From positions 192,828 to 256,827 of the forward strand of contig PDIP01000028.1 of NCBI GenBank assembly GCA_002811645.1: a DNA stretch of 64,000 nt, given 5' to 3'. Under the pieces are notes generated by a model. The model did not search any database and had not been told where the DNA came from. It saw nothing but the letters and a program-made list of their open reading frames with translations. The DNA is from Corallochytrium limacisporum (Eukaryota > Opisthokonta). Position 1 is the stretch's first letter. Each line of letters opens with the position of its first letter. Positions 52,134 to 61,580 of the stretch are shown piece after piece. The position numbers and the translations under genes are program-made.

Positions 52134-54617
52134 ATGGGCAACGAAAGCTCAAAGGCTGCAAGACAAGGTCTTGACGCCATGGCCAGGGAGGATGCCCGAA
52201 AGGGACACCAGGCACATAGACGTCCGACCGCACCTGAAACCAAAGAGAGCCGCCAAAGCAAGGAGACCAATGGACATGGATCAATTTCTGCTGGTAGAAC
52301 TGGGCCGGGCAATGGCAGTGTGAGCATGTCTCCACCCATGAACAGGATGGACTCTGCACAGACCGATTCCCTGGCCGAAAACTACTTTGACGAGTTGGAG
52401 CTGAAGTGGATTAAAACCGTCTTCAAGGATCTTGCCAAGCGCTCTCCAAGTAAGACCATGGACAAAGAAACGTTCCTGCAGTACATGCACCTTCCAGGCA
52501 TGCTTGGTGAGCGCCTGTTCGCAGTCTTCGACACGAAGAAAGATGGCGTCATCCACATGACTGAATTTATCGCCGGGCTGGCCGTGATCACGAAGGGATC
52601 TTCGGAAGAAAAGATTGAGTTTATCTATGAAATGTTCAACCTCGCCGGAGACGAAGGTGTTAGTAAGGAAGAACTGAGCACCGCTCTGAACTCTGTAGCC
52701 CAGTCCACATGGTCCGTGATGGGCGTAGTACGTGGCAAACGCAGGGGCTCACAGAATCTGCTCGACATAGATGATGATCACGATGCTTCCCCGGAGAACC
52801 TGCGGGAGGCCCAGCGCATCCGCGAACACGTCGATTCGCTTGTCGATCACGCGTTTGAGTCCTGCGACCTGAATAACAGCGGCAAGCTGGAACCGGAGCA
52901 GTTCAAGATGTTCCTCAGGCAAAATCCTAATATTATTGACCTCATCTTTGAAGATGAAAACTTCAAGAAACACTTGGACGAAATGGAACGGAATCGGCAG
53001 GTTGGTGGACTGCGTCTGGCACGCCAGAGCCAAACCGGTCGCATTGACGTGGACATGGCGGGCTGGTTATATCGCCCCACCCGGAATGCGATCAAGTACC
53101 CCAGTGGCTTTGAACCACGTCTCTATGTTCTGGTGGATAATTATCTCTACTACTTCAGTGTATCCTCCGAAAAGCAGACTGCGCCCCTGGAACAACTCCT
53201 GGAACGGCAGCCCGACGGTAATTTGTTCATTGGCGGCTGCTATGTAAGCTATTACCGTGGTCGCATCCCCAAACCGAATCGGGTAGTCAAGTCTCTGAAC
53301 AAGAAATTTGGCCGAGGGTCCAACGGTCGGCTCCATGAAATCATTCGCGAAGATGGCACGGCCATCAATTCACAGATCAAACAGGGAGTCACGTCTCTCA
53401 GCATCAGCGGGCTGAGTCTGGACAGCGACCTTGAAGGCAGCGATCGGGACTCGCTCAACGAAGGCTCGGGCACGGACACACCGCGTGGCACGATGACGGG
53501 AGTAATGTACGACACTCCACCCGGCACTCCCGGAGCTGGAGACAGCGATAGAGATAGCCCACCCGGTAGCGATGGTGGCGGAGATGGTGGCGGAGTAAGT
53601 AGCCGCTCCATGCCGTCCGCTGGCCAATTAGCTGCAAAGGTTGGTAATCTAACTTTTAGCACCGCAGACGACCCTATCTGCACCCGCCACGAGGGCCAGG
53701 ATTTGTACGGCATCAGCATTAAGTGGCCTAAGTACGAGTACGTCATTTACTCTGACGACCATGATATTGCCAAGGGATTCTATGTCGCGCTGCGCAAGGC
53801 TGCCAAGGTACGTGACGTTGAACACTTCTTTGACATTGACTACAAGGCAGAATTGGGCTCTGGCGGCTTTGCCACTGTGTACGTGTGCACAAGCAAGGCC
53901 AACGGCAAGCCGTACGCGTGCAAGGTCATCCCCAAGGCTGGCATGCTGGAGGAAGAGAGGCAGGGCATTATGGCTGAGATTGCCGTGCTTCGAGTCACCA
54001 GACATCCCCACATTGTCGGTTTCAAGGGCATATTCGACACGCCCAAGAAATACTTCTTGATAATGGAGTTGTGTCGTGGTGGAGAATTGTATGATCGCAT
54101 CGCCAAACAAGCCTACAAGGAACCGGAAGCGGCGACGCTATTTGCCCAAATGGCTGAGGCCATTGACTACCTGCATGGACTAGGCATTGTCCACCGTGAC
54201 CTAAAGCCATCGAATATTTTGTTCTCGGATGACGGAATGCTCAAGCTGGCAGACTTTGGTTTCTCCAAGTTTGCTGCCCCCACGGACACTATGGAAGGGC
54301 CAGCGGGAACCATTCTGTATTACGCTCCTGAAGTCTGCAACGGTGAGAGCTACACGAGGGCTGTGGATATTTGGTCCCTTGGTGTCATTCTGTACTGTAT
54401 GGTCACGGGCATCTACCCATTCCGGGGCAAGACCGATCCCGAGATTATGCACAACATTACCAAAGGAGACTACAATCGGACAAGCAAGCGATATGTTCCT
54501 TTGACTGAGGAAGTCAAGGATCTGATCGACAAGATGCTGCAGGTGGAGCCAAGCAAGAGGTTGCCTCTCAAGGAAGTTGCGAAGCATCCCTGGATCGCAC
54601 ACAATGTACCTACTTAA
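52134..54617 (+). CDS. EF-hand / split PH / CaMK-type protein kinase, 827 aa
   Basis: N-terminus MGNESSKA fits an N-myristoylation site. Residues 80-270 hold an EF-hand array: a fairly canonical loop DTKKDGVIHMTE (133-144), a degenerate one NLAGDEGVSKEE (169-180) and DLNNSGKLEPEQ (245-256). A PH domain starts at about 304 (DMAGWLYRP, RLYVLVDNYLYYFS, GNLFIGGCYVSYYRGR) and finishes at about 525-557 (YGISIKWPKYEYVIYSD, AKGFYVALRKAAK), with about 140 disordered Ser/Gly/Asp-rich residues inserted. The kinase spans 570-822 and keeps every key residue: GSGGFATV, Lys597, Glu615, HRDLKPSN (687-694), DFGF (707-710) and APE (731-733). The order EF-PH-kinase resembles apicomplexan CDPK7 and is opposite to plant CDPKs. 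Probably a membrane-tethered Ca2+- and lipid-responsive Ser/Thr kinase. The gene is intronless and sits alone. Confidence 0.95.
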   Translation: MGNESSKAARQGLDAMAREDARKGHQAHRRPTAPETKESRQSKETNGHGSISAGRTGPGNGSVSMSPPMNRMDSAQTDSLAENYFDELELKWIKTVFKDLAKRSPSKTMDKETFLQYMHLPGMLGERLFAVFDTKKDGVIHMTEFIAGLAVITKGSSEEKIEFIYEMFNLAGDEGVSKEELSTALNSVAQSTWSVMGVVRGKRRGSQNLLDIDDDHDASPENLREAQRIREHVDSLVDHAFESCDLNNSGKLEPEQFKMFLRQNPNIIDLIFEDENFKKHLDEMERNRQVGGLRLARQSQTGRIDVDMAGWLYRPTRNAIKYPSGFEPRLYVLVDNYLYYFSVSSEKQTAPLEQLLERQPDGNLFIGGCYVSYYRGRIPKPNRVVKSLNKKFGRGSNGRLHEIIREDGTAINSQIKQGVTSLSISGLSLDSDLEGSDRDSLNEGSGTDTPRGTMTGVMYDTPPGTPGAGDSDRDSPPGSDGGGDGGGVSSRSMPSAGQLAAKVGNLTFSTADDPICTRHEGQDLYGISIKWPKYEYVIYSDDHDIAKGFYVALRKAAKVRDVEHFFDIDYKAELGSGGFATVYVCTSKANGKPYACKVIPKAGMLEEERQGIMAEIAVLRVTRHPHIVGFKGIFDTPKKYFLIMELCRGGELYDRIAKQAYKEPEAATLFAQMAEAIDYLHGLGIVHRDLKPSNILFSDDGMLKLADFGFSKFAAPTDTMEGPAGTILYYAPEVCNGESYTRAVDIWSLGVILYCMVTGIYPFRGKTDPEIMHNITKGDYNRTSKRYVPLTEEVKDLIDKMLQVEPSKRLPLKEVAKHPWIAHNVPT

Positions 54618-55217
54618 ACGCTCCTGCCTGAATGACACCCCCCGCAATCAAATTCAACATCTGCAATTCCTTTGTAACCATCATCATCATCATCATTACT
54701 ATTACAATTACCATTACTGTGTGACAACGCTTCGTGTGGGTCCAAGTACATTCTCTTTTCTGTTAACAATATCAACCGCCATGCTTCGCTCAAACAAGAG
54801 TTCATGCGAATTGCTGATTTGCAGATCAGAGGAAGGTGGGAGGATGGTAAGGCGATATACCCTACCATGAACCTCTACCTTAGACCATACAGTTGTTTGA
54901 CTCAGAGCATTCAGGGCTGTGCGGGCGTTGTCGTAGTCGCAAGGGAAGTGTCAGTCATGTGATTCTTCACTGTTCTTTACTAAATTTAATTCTCTTTCTC
55001 ACATCACCAGTGTCGCTGTTACCAACGTCACTGCTTCTTTAAAACATTTTTCATGGCTGTACGGCTGTGCTCTTCGCAGGGTGAAAGGTGGCAAGCCCAT
55101 CACACACTTCCCTCATCTTTGCCTCACGTACATAGCATCTTGAGGACCTTCGTGCACAGCCAGTGTGACCGGGTTACCAAAGTGTAGCATCCTACATTGG
55201 TGCATCATCCTCGGTAC
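54618..55217. other. Convergent spacer with (ATC)n repeat
   Basis: A short (ATC)n run lies at 54680-54697. There is no ORF of interest and no clear AATAAA. Confidence 0.55.
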
Positions 55218-58200
55218 CTAATGCCCTCTCGATTCCTCTTTCTCGTCCTCATCAGAGGACGTGTGCTGATGATGGGCGTTCGGAACGCTTTCTCCTTCGT
55301 CTTCATGGTTGATCGAGGAAGACTCCAGAGTCCGGTTCCCCGCAGACAGGTGCCTAGCAGCCAGGTACCTAGCAGCCATCCCATCTGAGTAAGACACCGA
55401 ATTACTGTCCATTCCATCAAAGTCAGACACCGAGCTCAGATCCTTAACAAGCATGTCATCACCGTACCTATGGGCGCTACTCTGTGCGTTTGCGTCATCC
55501 ACAGCAAGATGACCACCTTGCATGCCACTAAATGCAGCCACCAGTTCAATTTCGTCTGCTACTGACGAGTTACGCATTCCGCTATGCTCTTGATGATCAA
55601 GCATTGTTTGTCGTCGCCAATGAGGAATCCTACCAACTGGTGTGAAATCAGCTTCTCCGATCAATAGGGGAAATGCATAGTCGTTCCACAGATTTCCGTC
55701 CAACACATGAATCGCATGGTCAGGTGTACCAATTTCGGCCCGCACGGGCTGTCCGTCATCAAGTTCGTCCGACCTGGGTGCTCCATTATTATCCGTGATA
55801 GTCTCGTCCGATAAGAAATCTCCATCATCATTTACGTTAGCTTCACCAGCCATGGATTCTCCGGCATCCATTTCGGCAACCATGGGCTCTTTGGCATCCT
55901 TTTCGGCTTCCATGGACTCTTCGGCATCACTTTCGGGAACCATAGATTCTCCAGCATCCATTTCGGAAACCATGGCCTCTCTATCATCATCCGTATCAAC
56001 CTCCCCGGACACGGGTTCTCCATCATTAGTTTCGCCAAACATGAACCTGAACACGAGTTCTTCATTGTTCCTTTTCTGGTCCTCTGTGAGCAGCCACAGA
56101 ACCGGCTTCCAAAAGCCCACGGGCCATGACGTTCGGTGGAATCGAGGTGGCACACCATATTCAATCATGCCTTGCTGAGTGATTGAGATCTTGGTGTTGA
56201 TGTCCCGATCTGAAGCAACGTCGACCCTTTCCTGCAAGACCTCATGTGCTTCAGACGTTTGCTTGTCTCCGGCCTGGGACTCGTCCAGCGCATTTTCCTG
56301 AGGCCACACACTCTGCTCATGGATCTCAAAAGATGAACTTGCCCGAATCTTCGGCGATGATTGTGCGTTGAGCTCAAGTGGTTCGAAATCAGTCTCAGTG
56401 AACATCTCAGTATCAGGTAGAAGTGGTTGCTTGCTCTCGCCTTCGAATAGGTGCTTCCGATTGCTTCCAGAGTCCATCGTGTTACCTACCTCTGTCTCAG
56501 ACACTAGCCTTTCGGAAAGAAGGTCCGTGTCGATATTGGCGGCTAAGATCTTATCATCATTGGAGACTGTGATCCACTCCGTGCCATAAAGCTGGTGCCC
56601 ATCACTGTGGCGTGTGGCCCTCCTAATTGTCCCTTTGAGGGAACCACAATCAGTCCATGGAATTGGCTCCGAGTGTCTGTTTAGAAGGGGGAGTCTTCCA
56701 GTCTGTACACGGGACCCTGGGTCATCATCAGACATCTGCGCAGACTGAGTCGAGCTTGATGCGGTCTCCGCATGCGCAATAGAGCACGCTTCGTCGATGA
56801 AGTCTTTCACACCTGCTACAAGTAGGTCATTGAAGACAGGCTCTTCTATTGTGCTCTCAACAGTCACACGACACCTTTCTAGTAGTGAAGCCAAAACCAA
56901 CGGTTCCAAGCCACAGCGCAACGTTAGTATTTCCGGCTGACTATCGCCGTGAACCTCAATGTGGTCATTACCGAAACCCTGGTCATGCCTATTGTCACGT
57001 TGATCATCCTTTTGCTCCTCATTTTCTTCATATTCAAAGTATGGCACAGGGGACACTTGACTTCCAATAGAGACCACCGGCCGGTACCTCAGTGACTGAT
57101 AGCGTTCTTTTGCCACGTGGATCTTGGATATGTTGCCCTCACGGTTTACGATCCAGACTTGGTCAGCTTCCTGTGGAATTCTTGAGTGGCCTCCAATGGA
57201 GTCAATGCCTGGCATCTTGTCATGATTCCCATCCTTCTTTGAGTGCAGCACAGCAACGATTGAGACAGACCGAGATCCGGTCAGACATCGCAAATACTCC
57301 ATGTCCCTGGTCATCACATCCCAGATTCCTACACCCGGATGCTCAGCCACACTAAGCATATAGTTCATGTTGTCTAAAACGATGTGTCGTAGATTCTTGT
57401 GCTGGACCCGTGCCAACTGGTACGACCGAAGAATGGTATCCGTGCGCATGCGTTTGAGTTGGTCCGTTTTGGATTGAGCATAGCCAACGATGTCCACGTA
57501 TTTTGAGGAGTGGGGACCAACTGTCAGTCCTCCAAAGCTCGCCATCCGCGCATGCATGTCCGCAACTGTCAATTCAAAACTAGCGTAGTGAACAGACTGG
57601 TAGAGTGCTACATGAGAGTAGATTTTTTGGAGCACCAGTGTCTTACCTTGACCTGTCTTACCACTCATTAGAGTGAGAGTGTTGCGTGCACCGTGGATAA
57701 GTCTTCCAAGATCCGGAGTTCCTGACAACTTGCCTCGCCCACGCATCGTCCGACACATAGGCTTGAGAAGATTCTGGGTTTCCATTAGTCCGTCGGACGT
57801 GTCGGATTTGTCGTCTGAAGGGGTCTCGTATGCCCTATAGGTGCCACTTTCTTTGGCTGTTCCCATTGAACGCCTTTGGACCCATGTACCAGACAGGGAA
57901 ACCGTTGAGAAGCGACTATGGTCTTGACTTGTGTTAGGTGTGTTTGAGCACTGTTTCTTCCACCTCCGAACATGATTGCTTGATTTTCCTCTATATGAAA
58001 CCGAGTTATGGACTATAGCATGGTGACCTTTGAAGATTGAACTACGAGACACGGGCATACATTGCCCAAGATGCTTAACCGACCGAGAATGTAATCGTTC
58101 CTGGACAGCATTACTTAACGCACTCGGCTCTATACATGCTTCATTGTAGATTGATATCTTGTTTTGGCTCGCGAATGTCGCCGTACGCGGGCTCCGTCTA

Positions 58201-58232
58201 GCGTACCCGGCGCACCGCACTAGGAGCAGCAT
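55218..58232 (-). CDS. Twinkle/DnaB-type helicase domain protein with long acidic tail, 1004 aa
   Basis: Residues 1-25 (MLLLVRCAGYARRSPRTATF) resemble a mitochondrial presequence. A RecA-type helicase core spans about 170-385: Walker A SGKTGQGKT (190-198), Glu-bearing HYASFELTVADMHARM, Walker B HIVLDN (283-288), the conserved His in VAVLHSKKD (near 330), and the Twinkle/T7 gp4 signature SIGGHSRIPQEADQV (345-359). This is the hexameric 5'-3' helicase of mitochondrial DNA replication. Unusual points: only about 165 residues precede the core, so the zinc-binding and TOPRIM primase halves are missing, and about 600 residues follow it. That tail is acidic and low in complexity and includes a tandem ten-residue repeat (residues 751-794). 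The tail has no domain I recognise. The helicase call is strong; whether it replicates mtDNA or has another role is open. Confidence 0.85.
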   Translation of the reverse strand: MLLLVRCAGYARRSPRTATFASQNKISIYNEACIEPSALSNAVQERLHSRSVKHLGQCMPVSRSSIFKGHHAIVHNSVSYRGKSSNHVRRWKKQCSNTPNTSQDHSRFSTVSLSGTWVQRRSMGTAKESGTYRAYETPSDDKSDTSDGLMETQNLLKPMCRTMRGRGKLSGTPDLGRLIHGARNTLTLMSGKTGQGKTLVLQKIYSHVALYQSVHYASFELTVADMHARMASFGGLTVGPHSSKYVDIVGYAQSKTDQLKRMRTDTILRSYQLARVQHKNLRHIVLDNMNYMLSVAEHPGVGIWDVMTRDMEYLRCLTGSRSVSIVAVLHSKKDGNHDKMPGIDSIGGHSRIPQEADQVWIVNREGNISKIHVAKERYQSLRYRPVVSIGSQVSPVPYFEYEENEEQKDDQRDNRHDQGFGNDHIEVHGDSQPEILTLRCGLEPLVLASLLERCRVTVESTIEEPVFNDLLVAGVKDFIDEACSIAHAETASSSTQSAQMSDDDPGSRVQTGRLPLLNRHSEPIPWTDCGSLKGTIRRATRHSDGHQLYGTEWITVSNDDKILAANIDTDLLSERLVSETEVGNTMDSGSNRKHLFEGESKQPLLPDTEMFTETDFEPLELNAQSSPKIRASSSFEIHEQSVWPQENALDESQAGDKQTSEAHEVLQERVDVASDRDINTKISITQQGMIEYGVPPRFHRTSWPVGFWKPVLWLLTEDQKRNNEELVFRFMFGETNDGEPVSGEVDTDDDREAMVSEMDAGESMVPESDAEESMEAEKDAKEPMVAEMDAGESMAGEANVNDDGDFLSDETITDNNGAPRSDELDDGQPVRAEIGTPDHAIHVLDGNLWNDYAFPLLIGEADFTPVGRIPHWRRQTMLDHQEHSGMRNSSVADEIELVAAFSGMQGGHLAVDDANAQSSAHRYGDDMLVKDLSSVSDFDGMDSNSVSYSDGMAARYLAARHLSAGNRTLESSSINHEDEGESVPNAHHQHTSSDEDEKEESRGH
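55851..55980. repeat. In-frame 30-bp tandem repeat in the Twinkle-like gene
   Basis: Four full 30-bp units and one partial unit, each beginning CATGG or CATAG and containing GGCATC or AGCATC. On the coding strand they encode variants of the ten-residue unit EMDAGESMVP. The unit is a multiple of three, so copy-number change would keep the frame. Confidence 0.85.
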
Positions 58233-61200
58233 GACTCACGGCGCATTTCTCCGCTTCAAGTATTCATGCACTTCTAGAAAAGAGAGCTCTATCGTCCCTG
58301 CTTCCTGGCAATTATTACCTCCACATAACTCTCCCTGATTTGTACCGACTGGTTATACGGGGATCGCCCTCCTTTGAAGTATTCAAACCCTCAACTAGCC
58401 GATCTTCCAGGCACTATCTAACGCATAAACTATCCACATGCATGAGATTAACGCTCCTGTAGACTTGGTTCTCATATTTCCCAAATAAACAAGCGGGTGC
58501 ATAACTACACAGGTAGGCAACGAGACCAGAGACCTTGCTACACGCAGCCATACACGCACACCCGGACCAGGCTCACAGCAGAGTAAGCTTGGGGTCTCAT
58601 CGCTCATCAGCACTCCGCTCATCGGAAGGTGTCATAGTGGTCGACAGAATTACCGCCATTTTTTGCGAACCCATTTTGATATAAAAAGTACTGCATTTAT
58701 GTTTCCAAGCCGTTCGTGTTGTATATACACCGATTTGTACTCCTTGCACAGGCCTCTGAAACTTTGTGTGCGGGCCCCTCCCCACCCGCAGCAGTCGAAC
58801 GGGCAGTTCGTTGCTCCAAATTATTCGCGCGCAAAACCCCACCTTGGACCTCCTCGCTGGTCCTTGATACAAACACAGTCGGTTCCTCCCCCCCCCCCAC
58901 TTTCAACGCGCGGCCGGTAAAGTGGGCAATGTGAATTAGCCTACACTCTCGGGGTGAACCGGACACAGGAAGGAAAGGGGGACCCATTTTCTTGCGGCTA
59001 AGGGCCAACGTATATCATGTGTGCTCGAGTGCGGGAACTTGTGTCCAAGTCACGGTGAGAATCTACGGTGCGCGGAGAGCATATACCCCCATACTAACCT
59101 CACCGTTTGTTTTCCTGGTTGGAACGGTGCACAACACTGGACATTCTGTGTTGCTTATGCGACGACTCAGCGACATCAAAGTCCCAAGAATTCCAAGGTT
59201 TCCCTGGGCTCTTCGTGCGTCACATTACTATTTCGGCCAATGTCAATTTTGCTATGCATGATCATGACAGCTGTGCAAGTGACGACAATCCGTCGGAGGT
59301 AGCAGACGAACCCAAATGCAGACCATTCTCACACCACCAATGTGAAATCCTTGGCTGCCAACACCTAAGGCGAGGCGAGCCGATCAAGAAGAATTGCAGC
59401 AGACAGCCAGCAAGTTTTTGCCGTTCTTCGGAGCTCAGGGAAGACCGGTTCGTCACTTTCTTCTGGCCCGCCTCCTCTACTTGCCCACATCAAGCCCTTG
59501 TTTTAGGGTCCCCTATTAATGGTGGATCTCCTATGCAATTTCCTATCTCGGAGCGAAGGGGGCACAGGCGAGCGAAGTACTTGTAGGCAGACGGTGAAGT
59601 AAGCTACTGGAGGGGTGGAGGTGTGATATACTCCCTCTTTTCCTTTTGGGCGGGATCGCAAACAGAAGCGTGATGAAATGTATGGGTCGCAGTAGACTGC
59701 CTGCTGCTGCGGAGTTCATAGAGCTGTGCATAATACAAGTATCACAGAAAGGAATGGCGAAATTACAACCCGCAAGCATCACTACCATAGATATGCTACC
59801 AAGTCCTTTCCTATATGGGGGATCACCCCGCTGGGGAAGTCATAACATATGCGTCTACACCGGTGGGGTTTTTACATATGCGCAAAGGGGAAAAATGTGA
59901 AAGGTTACAGGTTGAACTTGTATGGACTGTGTTGTCGCGATCGGGTCGACTGATCATCGCCCTCGATAGGAATAAATTAGCGCACATCCACTTCGTGTAT
60001 CTTTGTTATTGAATGGACTGGTAGTCGCCCGATACTGAATCGATTGGAACAAAGAGACTGAACCAAATCCACTGCTTTTCTCTGCTCAGGCACAATTGGT
60101 GGTGATGTTGGGGTGCGCATGTGTCGCTTGCGTGGCAGCACATGCCTCCCGTCCTCCCCCCCGGGGCGGTGGTGGTGTAGAATGTATGACAATTTGGGGA
60201 TTTTTTTCTCATGGTTCCAACTTTGGAAGCAGAAGCATCGTTGTCCTCTTGGGTTTGGCACCGAACGGTTAAAGCGGAGACCCACAGACTCTTGACCGAC
60301 TTCGGGGCGCACCCTGGGGGTTCCCCCGACCGTGTGCGGCGGAGCTACGGGTGACAATTGCGGGTTATTTGAGAGGCCTTGCTTGCTTGCTTTTCATTCC
60401 CAGGGAAATGAAAAAAAAAACCAGGCACGCAATAGAGTGTTTGTTAGCCGCCGAAGAGCAAGTGGTTATACGCCCTGCCTGTCAAAAAATTCGGAAAACG
60501 GCTGGGGTTTTGCGCAAGAAAAAACCCTTCTTCTTCTTCTTCTTCTCTCCACGGTTTCTTATGCACCTGCAGACCTTGGTTCACCTTTGGACCGGTTGCG
60601 TTCCTACATTGGGCAAAATCTACAAAGAAAGAAATGAACAAAGATGAAAGTTTGGAATTAATCAATAAATCGAGTAGTGCTACAATTGCTTCGACACAGA
60701 AGGAAAAGGCTTATAGTAGCAATAGGACATTTTGTTTTGTCCAACCGAAGTGGGATAACATGTGTGTAGATGCAAAATGAAGTTCTTTTGGTCTAAGGTC
60801 GGGTGATGCGTCGTAAGCGGTGGTGCCCAGAGTGGAAGCGAAACAATCAAGGTCAACACGCATTAACTTACGGCACAGACAGGTAAATTCTTATGGTCCA
60901 AGGTTGCATTTGCCGGACCACACAGAGTATAAAGCTGTGTGCAAAGGATGTGTGTGAGGGTATCTGTCTCTGTGTGTGTGTGTGTGTGTGTGTGTGGAGA
61001 ATTCCACAGTAGCTGGGCCTGTGGGCAGAGCTCCCCTGTATTTTGGCCTCCTCCTCTCCCGCTGCTCCCCCTCCCCCCCCCTCTTCTCAGTTTCTCCGTC
61101 GGCCCACTCACACCCCGGGGGGGGGGAGCCCAGCAAAGTCAGAAGCCAGTCATGCTCAGAGGAATTTAGGCATAGTGAGAGGAGCGGACCGTAAGGCGGA

Positions 61201-61580
61201 CCGGGCCGGAGGGGTGAGCGGGACGACCGTCGCTCGCTCCTCTTTTTTTTTTCCGGGATGAACCGCAGGATGTGTTCGCTCAAGGGAGTGCCCGATTACG
61301 TGCAGCGGGTTTCATCTTACTTGTTTATAACAGCGCGGGGAGCGAACTGAGGCAATGACAGACCCTTCTTGATGGTCTTGACCAGCTATAAGAGAAAAAA
61401 CATAGAACATTAACTCGCGGAGACTAGGCATATGTAAGATCATCATAGACTGGGGTCCAACGAGACTTATGGTTTGATCGGCCTTGTCATAGAGAGAGAA
61501 CGATATTTGGAAATATGTGAGTATTTTGGCCGGATGTTCTTTCAAACCAATTATCAACATAGACAGTTGTCCCGTCCAAA
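58233..61580. other. Gene-free region left of the SET gene
   Basis: I see no supported gene. Simple sequence: C12-type run near 58889-58900, C7G4 at 60156-60166, (TTC)n at 60528-60546, (TG)13 at 60971-60996 and C4G10 near 61113-61127. Open frames of up to 160 codons show no family motif. Confidence 0.55.
60971..60996. repeat. (TG)13 microsatellite
   Basis: Twenty-six bases of perfect alternating T and G. Confidence 0.9.
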
